From NCBI GenBank assembly GCA_949752795.1, contig OX457065.1, positions 2,480,001-2,544,000 of the forward strand: 64,000 nucleotides of DNA, written 5' to 3'. The translations under genes were made by a program, and so were the position numbers. This DNA is from Hyperoodon ampullatus (lineage: Eukaryota > Chordata > Mammalia > Artiodactyla > Ziphiidae). Below the pieces are notes generated by a model. It searched no databases. It saw only the letters and a list, made by a program, of their open reading frames with translations, and had not been told where the DNA came from. Below, piece after piece: positions 1 to 12,640 of this stretch (position 1 is its first letter; every line of letters begins with the position of its first letter).

Positions 1-595
1 TTAGCATTTTTCAGGGATTAGAAAATCACTTCTCCTGTATAAACTGCTTATTTCTGGGCTATTTCAGTGCCACACCTGAGGGTTTCTTTTCTTTTTGGTG
101 TCAGTATTTAACTCTGTAGTGATTACCTCTCTCCTTAATCCTAATACATCTCACTGTATAAAAATGGTCAGCAAAACAGATTTCCCTTATTCCAGAATAT
201 TTCTGTTTTGTTGTATATTTTCTCCTGTCCTTGAAAACCTTCCTATTAGAGCATATTGGATTTCAGGAAAGGGTTGGTGTCCTGGCTCTGTGACCATCAG
301 CAAGTTGCTGAAGCTTTCTGGGCTTGTTGCTTTGTGGAGGATGTTGGGAGGTGTGAAGTCTGAGTTATTTTTTTCAGAAGACTGTCTTGCTACTTGGAAT
401 AAAAGAACATGGTTATATAGTATACTTTCACAATATTTCTGATATTCTCAAGTTTCAGGTTGAGCTTTTAAAACTGAGCTCCTAATTATATTTAAACATT
501 TTTTTAAAATTTCAGTTCATATGGAATCATTCAAGTTCACACTCCACATACAGTTAAAATATTGTTATAATTATTTGTATTCATTTTTATTTTTG
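1..595. other. Intergenic, nothing recognised
   Basis: AT-rich sequence with scattered short open frames lacking any known protein pattern. I see no RNA gene or regulatory motif. Confidence 0.6.
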
Positions 596-900
596 AAAAA
601 TTTTATTGAAGTATAGTTGATTTACAATGTTGTGTTGACTTCTGTACAGCGAAGTGTACAGTTATATGTATATGTGTATATATATATATTCTTTTTCATA
701 TCCTTTCCATTATGGTTTGTTACAGGATATTGAATATAGTTCCCTGTGCTATACAGTATTACCTTGTTGTTTATCCATCCTGTATATAATAGTTTGCCTC
801 TGCTAATCCCAAACTCCCATTCCTTCCCTCCCCTACCCTGGCTGTATCCATTTTTAAATAACAGTATTTATCTTGTCTTGAATTTTCCTCCTATGGTGGA
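596..900 (-). mobile_element. L1 3' end fragment
   Basis: The sequence TTTTATTGAAGTATAGTTGA and onward is the reverse complement of the L1 3' UTR end common in artiodactyls and cetaceans. It includes a short (TA)n at about 676-690. Confidence 0.85.
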
Positions 901-1824
901 TGTTGATAAAATCATCAAGGCAGCTTTTATTTGTCACAATTAATACACTTGGAGCCCATCTTTTAAATTTGGTCAAAACCAGTAAATACCATGCAATTTT
1001 ACATATATACACATACATAAATATATATTTACACTCTTCATAATAATATAAATATGCAATATATATACTTATACATACAGACTATAACCACATTTTTTAT
1101 GGTGATGCAATGTAAGAAAGCAGTTGGATTTTTTTCTAGATGCACCAGCAGTTATTGCTTTGACTTTTCAGTTTGATAAATTTACAATAGGAAGAGGTGA
1201 TAAAATTACAGTACTTAGAAAATATTATATGAAAAAGTATATATAGTAAAATATTAAAGTACAAGAATAAATCATTAACTGCTTTATAATGTTGCCATTT
1301 TCTATAGACTAGAAATTTCCTTGCACCAATTAATGCTCACCTTTTATAAAGATTTGTGTAATACAAACCACAGTTTATGTTAGTTGGCTTGTCCTAGATT
1401 AGGAGGGCCTGAAATATTTTGCTTATGGACTCTGCCAACTCATTTGTATCTGTTTCTCAGAAGCACAGTTCCAGGACACAGGCTGATTATCTCAGAGCCT
1501 GCCTGATAAAGTGAAATATCTAAAAGCAAGCAATGTTTATAGTTGCTCTGATTCAGCACAATTTAGATTCTCTTTTGGCAAAGAAAACTAAATAATGCTC
1601 TGCTGCTTCTCAGCCACTGTCAATAGAAAGGTTTGAGCTCTTTGTGCAAATGACCATCCTTGCAAAGGCAGCAGCCTGTGGAGACGGTGGTTACCCTGTC
1701 TTTAGGTCGCCTCCACACAGCACGTTCATTTGCTAAATCAGGACTGATTTGTACTGTTGTAGTTTTAATTTGAAACAAAATGGAGAAATAAAAATTCAGA
1801 TGGAGACTTAAAAAGAAAGGAAAT

Positions 1825-2152
1825 TCTGCCAGTCACAAAAAGACAAATGCTGTATGATTCACTTGCATGAGGTCCCTAGAGCAGTCAAATCCATAGAGAC
1901 AGAGAGGAGGATGGGCGGGGTGTGTGTGTGTGGGGGGGGGGGGAATGTCACGGGCTGGGGGAGGGGGAGGGGGAGTTAGTGTTCAGTGGGGACAGAGTGT
2001 CAGTTTGGGAAGATGAGAAAGTTCTGGAACTGGATGGTGGCCATGGATGCACAAGTGTGAGTGTACTCAATGCCACCGAACTGTACACTTAAAAATGGTT
2101 TAGAAGGTAAATTGTATGTTAGGTATATTTTACCACAATAAAAAAATTCAGA
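1825..2152 (+). mobile_element. L1 3' UTR fragment
   Basis: The order is ATGCTGTATGATTCACTTGC, GTTCTGGAACTGGATGGTGG, ACTGTACACTTAAAAATGG, then CACAATAAAAAAA. This is the old-L1 3' UTR. It contains a (TG)n/G-run at 1919-1944 and GGGGGA repeats to about 1975. Confidence 0.85.
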
Positions 2153-2554
2153 AGGAGAATCTACCCCCAATCTGCGTGGCTTGGTACATTTAGGCCATGG
2201 TTTGTTAAACAGAAATCTGCTTAGTTTTCCTTTACTGAACACTGAGCCTTTTATTTTAAATTGTATAAATCCGTTTAAAACATAGAGGGGTGGAGATTTG
2301 GACTTTTTTTTTTTTTAGATGATTAACCCTTCCAGATTAAAGTTATAGTCAGACTCAGCTCAGATGCTGCAGATTCAGTGATGTCAGTACTCAGGGCCAT
2401 GACTCTGCCCTGTAACACGGGGTGGCCACATGATGCCAGCCTACTCCCAGACCGTGTGGGATTAAAATAGGAATGAGTAACAGAGAGAGATCTGGAAAGC
2501 TCCCCCAGATACTTGGAGATTAAACAACACACTTCTAAATAACATGTGGGTTAA

Positions 2555-3800
2555 AGAAGAAATCTCAAAGAAACTTTAAAATATTGTGAATATACAAAGA
2601 ACTCTTAAAACTCAACAATAAGAAAAAGAACAACTCAATTTAAAAATGAGCAAAACAGCTGAACAAGCATCTCACCATAGAAGATGTAAAGATGGCAAAT
2701 ATACATGTGAAGAGATGCTCAGCGTCATACGTCATCAGGGAACTGCAGATTAAAAACAGTGACGAGATATCGCTACACGCCTGTCAGAGGGCCAAAAACC
2801 AAAGACTGGCAACACTGGCGAGGACACGAAGCCGCATGAATTCTCACTTGTTGCTGGTGGGAAGGCAAAATGGTACAGTCACTTTGTAAGACAGTTTGGC
2901 AGACTCAAAACTAAACATACTCTTACTGTATGATCCAGCAATCATACTCCTTGGTATTTACCCAAAGGAGGTGAGAATTTATGTCAACAGAAAAACCTGC
3001 ACACAGGCATTTATAGCAGATTTATTTATAATTGCAAAAACTTGGAAGCAACCAAGACACCCTTCAGTAAATGAATGGATACATAAACTGTGGTCCATTG
3101 AGACAACAGAATATTATTTGGCAGTAAAAAGCAAGGAGCTATCAAGCCATGAAAAGCTGTGGAGAAAACGGACATGCATATGACTAAGTGAAAGGAGCCC
3201 ATCTGAAAAGGCCACAAACTGTATGATTCCAACTCTCGGACACGCTGGAAAAGGCAGAACTAGGAAGATAGTGAGATGAGTGGTGGCTGCCAGGGTTTCC
3301 GGAGCAGGGATGTGGGAGCTCTGTACTCTCCACTCAGTTTTGCTCTGAACCTAAAGCTGCCCTAAAAAAAAAAGTCTGGAATTAGGTAATGGTTGCATGG
3401 CTTTGTGAAAGTCCTGAAACCCAGTGAACTGTACACTATAAAAGGGCGACTTTTTTTTTTAGATTTATTTTATTTATTTATATTTGGCTGCATTGGCTCT
3501 TCATTGCTGCGCACAGGCTTTCTCTAGTTGTGGCGAGCAGAGGCTACTCTTCATTGAGGTGCGCGGGCTTCTCACTGTGGTGGGGCTTCTCTTGTTGCGG
3601 AGCACGGGCTGTAGGCGTGTGGGCTCAGTAGTTGTGGCGCACGGGCTTAGTTGCTCCGCGGCATGTGGGATCTTCCCGGACCAGGGATTGAACCTGTGTC
3701 GCCTGCATTGGCAGGCAGATTCTTAACCACTGCACCACCAGGGAAGACCTAAAAGGGTGACTTTTATAGCATATCTGGATATTAAAAATAGCTCTATTCT
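2555..3800 (+). mobile_element. L1 ORF2 end and 3' UTR, interrupted by a SINE
   Basis: The remnants CATCAGGGAACTGCAGATTA, CACTTGTTGCTGGTGGGAAG and ATGATCCAGCAATCATACTC are typical of the L1 ORF2 3' end. Stop codons break the frame. The SINE at 3455-3749 is nested near its end. Confidence 0.88.
3455..3749 (-). mobile_element. CHR-type SINE, inserted in L1
   Basis: The reverse complement starts with the GGGCTTCCCTGGTGG-type head and ends in a poly(A) tail, seen here as a T-rich stretch. It is flanked by a 16-bp target duplication (3439-3454 and 3750-3765, 15 matches). It interrupts an L1 3' end. Confidence 0.93.
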
Positions 3801-5889
3801 TCCCACTTATTCTCATAAAAGTCTTGGATTGGATGGTAAGAGTGAACGAGATGGCAAAAGTCTTGAGGTATTTTTGCCAAAATGATTAACTGACCACAAA
3901 TGTTGGAGAATCAGTGCTTTGTTACGGAGAGTAAAAATGACCTGGAATAATGACTCTTTGTAAGGTCCCATGGGTTGTTTTCTGATATTCCAGTAATAAC
4001 TAATAAATGGATAGCACTTTACAGTGTAAAAAGCGCTTCTGACCTACATTATTCTAAACTCACAACCCTCTCCGGTGAGGTAAGTGTCAGCCTTCCCTTT
4101 GTGTGGTGGTTCCATTTAAAAACTATTTGTATTAATATCGATTCTGGAGATTCCACATTGTCTGCTGTGTCATTGCAAAGGCAGCATAAAACCCATGCCA
4201 ATGACGTTGTCACTGGAATGGTGTTGGAAGGTACTTAGGGAACAGGAAAAGCCTGTGGAAGATGCCTTGTCTTAGCAACTTTCTAGTGAGATCTGAGAAA
4301 TGCTGGCTCTGAGGATCATGGGCAGTTTGGGCAATCTCAGGAGCGATGTGGACAAGAACAGTCCTCGTGCACTCCGTAACGATCCCCCGTAGGCCTCTGC
4401 TAGGAGCTGCTACTGTAAACCTTCGGCACATCTTGCCTGCCCGTGACCTTGGAGGCTCTACAGTTTAGAATCATGTAATGAAACTAAGCCGTGTGTTTTC
4501 CAAAGCTTCCTATGATTTGACTTTTCGGAATTCTCTTCTTTTCCCTGTTGCAGATCTTAAACTACAGTTTTATTGTTTATGTCCCTATATAATAACCCAA
4601 AGTCTGTCCTTTATAGAAGAATGTGTAAAGGTCTTAAAAGATGGTAGGAGAAGAAAGTAGGTAAGGGTCTGTGGTTATGATGTGAACAGCCTTGAGGAGA
4701 TTGTATTTGCTAGCCTCTCCGTGAAATCTACCACAAAGGCTTTAATGGGGTCTCCAGGAAGGAGCCATGGATGAAACCCTGGAAAATCTAAGACTGTTGG
4801 CTAATGTCCCCTAACCTCTCCGGGGAAAGTGATTTATTGGCTCTATTCAGCTGGGGCCACTACCTAAGAGTACTGGAAAGATAAAAGTAAGGAAGGGGAA
4901 AGGGAGTGAAAAGGAAGTAAAAACCAGAAACCAAAGACAACTTTCACCTCCAGTGGGATCTTAGATCCCCCTGAGGCCCAGTCAACACACTTGGGGTTGT
5001 TTATCTTGAGAGGGGGTTTTACCATCTGTGTTATTCTTCCAGTCTTCCAATCACGAAGGGCGTGTAAGGTGGTGCATGCAGGCGTGTGTGTGTGAACACG
5101 CACACAGACACACACAGAGTGAGACTGTTGCTCTGCACTTGAGATGCCGCCTGTGGCTAAAAAGACCTTCCACCTACCACCTACACTGGATTTTTAGACA
5201 TACACGACATGCAGGGGCTGGACCTCTTCAAAGTCCCTTCTGCTAACACTTCACCCCCTCCCCACCCCCACCCAACAGCCCTGCAGACAGCTGACCCTGA
5301 AGAGCAAGGCGGCAGGAAAAGCCGGTGGACCTGCGAGTCTGCAGACATTCGAGTGCCCCAGCGCCAGCCCCGCTCCAGCTTCTTCTGTCTGAAGACTCTG
5401 CACACAGAAGACGGAAGCGGCAGGAACTTGGTTCTGTCCTCTTATTTTCCCCTCAATTTAAAACACTGTCAGTCCTCCAGGATAGTTGACCATTGTGTTG
5501 ATTCTTCAACAGCTTTCTTGCCATATTCAAGAAAATCTTGGGTTTTACGTTTAATGGCAATAGTGTATTTCTTGAGGCTCTTTTCTTCTACCCTGATTAT
5601 CACACAGATTACTCTGACAGTGGACCCTGAAGGCCCATCAGAGCCCAAAGGCAGACCCCAGGCCAGGAGACAGGCTCTGAAGATGCTGCCCTGGGTACTT
5701 TCTTCTCCTCCTCCGCCGATAGACAGTCCTTTGGATTTCACTAGGTTTCCACACTGGCTCCACTGGCACAGCCGTGACTCCCTTTTGTCACATCCACCTA
5801 TCCATTTGACTCTTCACATTTGTGTACTTCCTCTGCTCTTATTTACTTCATGTTTATTTTTAGATTAACTCACATTTTATTCTTATTTT
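3801..5889. other. Intergenic, mostly unassigned
   Basis: A MIR/L2-like stretch lies near 3990-4090 (TAGCACTTTACAGTGTAAAA). A 219-codon ATG-initiated open frame at 5209-5868 has low-complexity Pro/Ser/Leu content and no homolog I recognise; I do not call it a gene. Confidence 0.5.
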
Positions 5890-6821
5890 AAGTGGAAACT
5901 TTTGGAAGCAGCCTAAGTGTCTTTTGACAGATGAATGGATACAGAAATTTTGGTACATATAAACAACTGAATATTATTCAGCCGTAAAAAAGGAGGAAAT
6001 CTTGCCATTTACAACAACATGGAAGGACCTCGAGGGCATTATGCTGAGTGAAATAAGCCAGAGAAAGGCTAATACCATATGATCTGACTTATATGTGGAA
6101 TTAAAAAAAAATTGAGCTCATAGAAACAGAGGACAGATTGGTGGTTGCTGGGTTGTGAGGGCTTGGGTAGGTGAAAATCAGGGAAGGGGGTCAAAAGGTA
6201 CAAACTTCCAGTTATAAAATAAATAAGTCCTAGGAATAGAGCATACGGCATGAGGAATATAGTTAATGATACTGTATTGCGTCTTCGAAAATTGTTGAGA
6301 GAACAGGTCTTTCTTTTTGGTATGAAGTTTTTTTTTTATTGAAATAAAATTGATTTACAGTGTTGTGTTAGTTTCAGGTATACAGCAAAGTGATTCAGTC
6401 ATACGTACATATATATCTATTTTTTCAGATTCCTTTCCCTTATAGGTTATTACAAAATATTGAGTAGAGTTCCCTGTGCTATACTGTAGGTCCTTGTTGG
6501 TTATCTAATGTATATATAGTAGTATGTGTTCATCCCAAACTCCTGATTTATCCCTCCGAGAGAATAGGTCTTAAAAGTTCTCATCACAAGGAAAAAAGGA
6601 GTAACTGTGGTGAAGGATGCTAACTAGACTTTTGTGGTGATCATTTTGCAATATATACAAATATGGAATCATTGTGGTGCATACCTGAAACTAATATGAT
6701 GTTATATGTCAATTATATCTCTGTAAAAACAATGTACAAAATCTGCGACTTTCTCTCAGATGGTTCAGCCATAAAATAAAACATCTATGTGTGTATGTCC
6801 AAAAAAAAAAAAAAAAAAAAG
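5890..6821 (+). mobile_element. L1 3' end with nested inverted L1 piece
   Basis: GACAGATGAATGGATACAGA, AACATGGAAGGACCTCGAGG and GAGTGAAATAAGCCAGAGAA are the L1 ORF2 3' end and UTR. The element ends in a poly(A) run at about 6800-6820. It is interrupted at 6312-6557. Confidence 0.9.
6312..6557 (-). mobile_element. 5'-truncated L1 insert with target duplication
   Basis: An L1 3' end in reverse orientation is flanked by GAGAGAACAGGTCTT at 6297-6311 and GAGAGAATAGGTCTT at 6558-6572 (14 of 15). It inserted into the older L1. Confidence 0.9.
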
Positions 6822-7166
6822 AGGAGACCCTACTGCACAAGTGAGAAAACAGCATAACTTGTATATTGTGTTATCACAGTAAAGTGATAACATCCAAGAC
6901 GGCTACTCAACACAGGGTAGGTAAAGTGTCACAGAGGAGTTAAAGGCTGGTAAGCACCAAACTGAGGCTTTCTCCTTGAGATGACACTTTATTACCATAC
7001 GGCGCAATTTTACTTGATGCCCTGTCATATACCACCTAAAGCATCCAGGCATCTCTCCCTGTGAAAAACAGTAGGTTAGGGTGCTAATGCCTCCTACTTA
7101 AATATTTAGATTCCACTTAGACAGGTCGTGCTTGAATCCATGAGATTTCTAAACCTCATAGGTTCA

Positions 7167-7528
7167 GGACTACCCTGGTGGCACAGTGATTAAGAACCCG
7201 CCTGCTAATGTAGGGGACACGGATTCAATCCCTGGTCCGGAAAGATCCCACATGCCGCGGAGCAACTAAGCCCATGCGCCGCAACTACTGAGCCTGCTCT
7301 CTGGAGCCCGCGAGCCATGACTGCTGAGCCTGCACGCCACAACTACTGAAGCCAACGTGCCTAGAGCCCATGCTCCGCAACAAGAGAAGCCACCACAATG
7401 AGAAGTCCACTCACTGCAACAAAGAGCAGCCCCCGCTCACCGCAACTAGACGAAGCCCCCGTGCATCAACGGAGACCCAACACAGCCATAAATAAATACA
7501 TAAATAAATAAATTTATTTTTTTAAAAA
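7167..7528 (+). mobile_element. CHR-type SINE, long form
   Basis: The head GGACTACCCTGGTGG is followed by the tRNA-like B-box region (GGATTCAATCCC) and a long body with CAACTACTGAGCC-like repeats. It ends in an (AAAT)n tail. The target duplication is 7153-7166 and 7529-7542 (12 of 14 match). Confidence 0.92.
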
Positions 7529-8127
7529 CCCTCGTAGGTTCAACTAATAAGATGACAAATGACTAAATAATGTAACAAAGGTGGAACTGCCCAGCAGAGT
7601 GTGGCACGTAATAATCTCACAATAAATTCTGACTGAATTTTTATGTGCAAACTATGAAATGCTATGTAAATGAGGTGATTATTATCGTAGCATACGTGGG
7701 TTGATAAAATGACAGTCCCTGATGGAATGGGGCTAGTCAACCTGGAAGAGAGAAGGAAGTGGCCCTGGTCAACTCAGGAAATCCCTAGGAAACTAGATGT
7801 GGATTTGAAGTGTCCAAAAGGAAGAAAGGAGGAAGCACAGAAAAGATCGAATTCACCACTCACTTCAGTTTGGTCCAGAGCTGTCTTTGAATTCTGTGCC
7901 ACTCAAAGCAGACTTCATTTTGGATAAATCTGCAGCACCAGTAACTTTTAGAGTCAATTGTAGTCCCCCGAGAACTTTTATTGCATTAAATGAGGAAACC
8001 AACCCCTAAATAAAGGGAAAAATTACGTCCAATCATTCTTCAAATGCAAGAGAAATACTATGATTGCTTATTCATGTGTCCAAAATATTTTCTTTACTTG
8101 TAATAAATCAGTGTAGAAAAAAAATTT

Positions 8128-8484
8128 CTTTTTTTAAATTAATTAATTAATTAATTTATTTTTGACTGTGTTGGGTCTTCATTGCTGTGTGCATGCTTTC
8201 TCTAGTTGCAGTGAGCAGGGGCTACTCTTCGTTGCAGTGCGCGGGCTTCTCATGGTCGTGGCTTCTCTTGTTGCGGAGCACAGACTACAGGCGTGCAGGC
8301 TTCAGGAGTTGCAGCACGTGGGCTCAGTAGTTGTGGCCCACGTGCTCTAGAGTTCAGGCTCAGTAGTTGTGGCGCACGGGCTTGGTTCCTTCGCGGCATG
8401 TGGGATCTTCTGGGACCAGGGCTCGAACCCGTGTCCCCTGCGTTGGCAGGCAGATTCTTAACCACTGCGTCACCGGGGAAGCCC
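8128..8484 (-). mobile_element. CHR-type SINE, long form
   Basis: The minus-strand element has an (AATT)n-rich tail at about 8138-8160. It is flanked by a 14-bp duplication at 8114-8127 and 8485-8498 with one mismatch. Confidence 0.93.
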
Positions 8485-9401
8485 TAGAAAAAGAATTTAA
8501 TGACATGTGTCAGGCTAACAGAAATTGATCTTAATCCCAGTTTACCTTGGTAAAACAGTGTGGAATTTGCAAAGCACTTTCATATATTATAACTATTTGA
8601 CCTTCACCACAGACCTTTGAATATCCAAAACTTCTTTTCTTTAATATTTATTTGGTATAACACTTTATATGTATAAATTTCATGCTCCTCGAAATCCTAT
8701 TACCTGCCTTTATGTTTTTGCTATGGGTTGAGGGGAAATTATAAGAAACTTTGTGTATCAGTTTCTCCATTGGCAATTTGGGGAACTGCAATGTGCATAA
8801 AAGATAATCAAGATAATTTTGGTGAGTGAATGTTTTATAAGGTAATCTATCGAAATGCAAACTGAATTTGGAATTGTAACTCAGTTCTACAGACCATTGC
8901 ACTGTGGGTGCTGCCCTCCCCAGCCGGGACTGCAGTGCTGATGGGAAAGACAACTCTCTGAGCTCAGAAGGACAGTGCAGGCTCTGCCAGCTCGTACAAT
9001 CTGCAGCTTTCTGGCCAGGATTGCAGGAGCATGGCTTCTGCATCTGCCAAGGCAGAAAGAACAAGAGGCTGAGCATGAGAGTCAGGAAAGAAAAGACCTC
9101 CCTGTTACCTGAGGTTGCACTGGCTTGGGTTGTCCAGAAGCTATTTCCCCCGTCAAAGTCACTTTGAGAGCACTGACCATACCAGAATAATCAGCATTCT
9201 CGGTGGCTGGCTGGAGGGTGAGTCAGGATTCTAAATTCTGGCTGCAGCGCTGGGGAAAATGGCATCATCGTGAAGAAAGTACATCATGAAGTCAACAGCT
9301 TCCGAGGGTGGAAATGCTGAGAAGCATGGGTTTGTGATGCAATAACGCGTCTGAATGCCTCCTCTGAATGAGGCAAAGGGTTTGTTAAAAGCAAACGTAA
9401 G

Positions 9402-9615
9402 GGGCTTCCCTGGTGGTGCAGTGGTTGAGAGTCCGCCTGCCAATGCAGCGGACACGGGTTTGTGCCCCGATCCGGGAAGATCCCACATGCCGCAGAGCGG
9501 CTGGGCCCGTGAGCCATGGCCGCTGAGCCTGCGCGTCCGGAGCCTGTGCTCCGCAACAGGAGAGGCCACAACAGTGAGAGGCCCGCGTACCGCAAAGAAA
9601 AAAAAAAAAAAAAAA
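9402..9615 (+). mobile_element. CHR-type SINE, young short subfamily
   Basis: The head GGGCTTCCCTGGTGG, the GTGAGCCATGGCCGC body and the GCGTACCGCAAA 3' end are near consensus, followed by a poly(A) tail. The flanking duplication around AAACGTAAGG is at 9393-9402 and 9618-9627. Confidence 0.94.
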
Positions 9616-9879
9616 GTAAACGTAAGGATGCCTGGCGTTTGCCCTGCAGCAGGCAGAGGCTTTGATGCTGTCTGGCTGGCATCCTGCATGCCACCGTTAA
9701 AACATATAGTTGGCATATAACAGAGGCAAAGGTGGTGCTACAGAGCGTTGGGGAGAGGGCAGCCGTCTCCGCAAACACAGTGTGGGCAGCCTGAATGGAA
9801 CCCCTCTGTCCCTGCATCCAAATGCGAGTTTCAGGAATTCTTTATCAATTCCGGCTCTTTACATCACTTTGAGAAACAG

Positions 9880-10165
9880 TGATCACTAAACCATCAATAA
9901 CACAACATCGTGTAACAGACAAAGGATTGGTATCCAGAACATATAAAGAACTCTTTCAAGTCAGTAGGAAAATGGCAAACAACAAAATAGAAAAAATGAG
10001 CAAATCAGCCTTTCTCACAAGAGGAAACTTGAATGGCTTACAAATGTATGAAGTGTGTTCAACCTCACTGTGATGTGGGAAAAAGACAAAATACCGGGTG
10101 GAAACATGTGCACACAAAAACCTTTACACAGATGTTCACAGCAGCTTTATTTGTAATACTTGAAG
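9880..10165 (+). mobile_element. L1 ORF2 remnant
   Basis: AACAGACAAAGGATTGGTAT, AAGAACTCTTTCAAGTCAG and ACAGCAGCTTTATTTGTAAT are recognisable L1 ORF2 phrases, broken by stops and deletions. Confidence 0.8.
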
Positions 10166-10169
10166 ATTG

Positions 10170-10530
10170 TGTAACCAGGTAGGGCAGGTGGTCTCTGGAG
10201 AAAGAGAACCAGGCATGGCTTTCTTGATATAAGAGAAGCCATTTTGGGCCTAAGCCATGTTGGGATGAAGCCTGGCCACAGTGCTTGCCCTTGAACAGGT
10301 CTCAGTAATTAAGGATCTTAAGGGAAGTGAGGGAATGCAGGAATAAAGGAAAAGCAGTCAAGAAACAATAGTTCAGCAATAAAATAGAGTCCCAGTTCCT
10401 TCTCAAGAGATATACGTAACATACCTGTCTTTGAGTTCTGCAGGAACTCAACGTTGCAGCCGTTCAATCTCTTGAGCGCAGAGATGGATGCACAGACCTA
10501 TGCATGAGACATACTTGTATAGAACTAAAC
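10170..10530. mobile_element. Possible old LTR remnant inside L1
   Basis: This non-L1 stretch interrupts L1 sequence. Its AAGCCATTTTGGGCCTAAGC segment and general composition resemble a solo LTR, but I could not define ends or assign a family. Confidence 0.3.
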
Positions 10531-11175
10531 AACACACACACACAGAGTACAAGTAAAATTGAGGACAGCTGAACAGAATCAGTGGGCAGTATCGACTTCA
10601 ATATCCTGATTGTGACATTGTATTATGCAAGATGTTACTATTGGGGGAAATCGGGTAAAGAGTACATCTGATCTCTCTGTATTATTTCTTTCAACTACAC
10701 GTGACTCTACAATTATCTCCATAGAAGCAAACAGACAAGAGAGACCCCATGTTTCACCCATCAGATAGGCAAAAATTAAATCATCTCACAGTATAAAATG
10801 TTGGCAAAGATTTGAGAAACATGGCACCCTTAGCCACTGCAGCTGGGAGTATAATTTGGTATGGCCACTTTGAGAGTCACATGGCAGGCAACCAGTGAAA
10901 CGTAAAATACAGCCTGTTCACTGCCAGCACCTCTCCTCTGGGTTTGTATACCATAGAGAAACTCTCACACATGTGCCTGAGGAGACCTGTACACAAGGGT
11001 GTTTATTACAACATTGTATAATAGCAAAAGAGTGGAGATAACATAAATGCCCTCCATTAGGAAAATGGATAAATAAAATATAGTATGTCTATAATACACA
11101 GCAGTAAAAAACAATGAAAAGAATACAGATATATGTGTGTATATACATTTATATGGATAGACAGATCTCAGAAAC
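10530..11175 (+). mobile_element. Old L1 fragments (3' UTR then ORF2 end)
   Basis: ATTGTATTATGCAAGATGTT and GGGGGAAATCGGGTAAAGAG are an L1 3' UTR. From about 10745, CATCAGATAGGCAAAAATTA through ATAAATGCCCTCCATTAGG is a second ORF2-end fragment. Confidence 0.8.
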
Positions 11176-11204
11176 ATAATACCAAATTAAAAAAGCAAGA
11201 TAAA

Positions 11205-11375
11205 GATTGATATTTATTCATTCAGCAACTATTTGAGTGCCTTTCATGTATAGGGAGCCATTCTAGGAGCTGGAGGTACAGCAGAAAACAGACAAAGCAA
11301 GACAAAGTCCCTGCCTTGCAGCTCTTATGTTCTTGTAAGGGAGCACAAACAAGTAAGCAGATAGATATGATACTA
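11205..11375 (+). mobile_element. L2 fragment
   Basis: TTTATTCATTCAGCAACTAT, then GGAGCTGGAGGTACAGCAGA and ACAAAGTCCCTGCCTTGCAG, is the L2 3' region. Confidence 0.75.
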
Positions 11376-11384
11376 GGTATGTGT

Positions 11385-11590
11385 TGTTTGATATATATAA
11401 ACCATATATAAAAATTATATATAACCTATATTTATGTAATTAAATTATTCATATTATAGATTATATGTAAATTTTATGTAATTTATACATATGGTAATAT
11501 ATAAGTTACAGAATATATAATACAATATGATATTATAAATTTTACATATTTATAAAAATTTTATATTTAAATAGTCTGCCCAAGTTTATA
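11385..11590. repeat. AT-rich low-complexity block
   Basis: About 200 bp are nearly pure A/T, with ATATA and TTATA motifs alternating. No gene signal. Confidence 0.9.
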
Positions 11591-12144
11591 CATTTAATGT
11601 ATACATACATTTATTTATGTAATATAAAAAATGGACCAGAAGGATATATACCGTTTGCATGATATTGGGAGGAAGAGAAAGAAGTGGGACTTGTGGTGGG
11701 GATGGTTAAAGGGAACATTGGCTGTAACTGTATGTAATATTTAATTACCTAAAAGCCGTTCTTCAGCCAGGTATAAATTCAAACATTCTCTTTTGTAGTT
11801 ATAATTCATAATTGGAGGACATTTTCATAGTCCTCATGAAAATGTAGAGTCTAAAGTTTATGTTTCTTAAATTGAAGTCTGAGTATATTTCTCAAGATTG
11901 AGAAACTGATTATTGATTCATCCTTGCCAAACTCATAAGTTACTAATTTATAAACTAGAATGGCCGTTTGTGTAAATTTCCACAGAAAAGGGCTGGAGAC
12001 ACAATGAAGAAATGGATAGTATTAGATTTGGGCCCTCCTTTTCTTACCTCCACTGCAGTTAACTGGACTAATCAGGGCACAAGCACAGCTAACAGCCCTT
12101 ATGACATGTGGGTGGCACCTGTTTTCATATTAAAAAGTTTTTTT

Positions 12145-12225
12145 TCACATTTAAAAAAATGTATTTTATTGAAGTATAGTTGATTTATAATGTGTTAATT
12201 TCTACCGTACAGAAGTGATTCTGTT

Positions 12226-12272
<47 letters not shown>

Positions 12273-12640
12273 CACATTCTTTTGCATTATAGTTTATCAC
12301 AGGATATTGAATATAGTTTCCTGTGCTGTATAGGAGGACCTTGTTTATCCATTCTATCTATACCAGTTTGCTGCTAATCCCAAACTCCCAATCCATCCCT
12401 CCCCCAACCCCCTCCCCCTTGGCAACCACAAGTCTGTTCTCTATGTGAGTCTATTTCTGTTTCGTACATAAGTTCATTTGTGTCATATTTTAGATTCCAC
12501 ATATAAGTGATATCATAGGATATCTGTCTTTCTCTTTCTGACTTACTTCACGTATATGATAATCTCTAGGTCCATCCATGTTGCTGCAAATGGCATTCTT
12601 TCTTTTTTATGGCCGAAGAAACATCAGTTCTTTTTAGCAC
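12145..12640 (-). mobile_element. L1 3' end fragment with (TG)n
   Basis: TTTTATTGAAGTATAGTTGA to GGTCCATCCATGTTGCTGCA is reversed L1. A (TG)~20 microsatellite at 12224-12263 replaces part of the UTR. Confidence 0.88.

Noticed and set aside
2692..3183. Two adjacent frames as a small gene
   Set aside because: They are pieces of L1 ORF2, recognisable from nucleotide phrases, and are broken by a stop.
9402..9500. tRNA gene at a SINE head
   Set aside because: CHR SINE heads descend from a tRNA and keep box-like motifs, but they lack a foldable acceptor stem and are repeated throughout.
9231..9817. Overlapping 161- and 177-aa frames
   Set aside because: They translate the CHR SINE at 9402-9615. 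The same peptide patterns recur at every SINE copy in the window.
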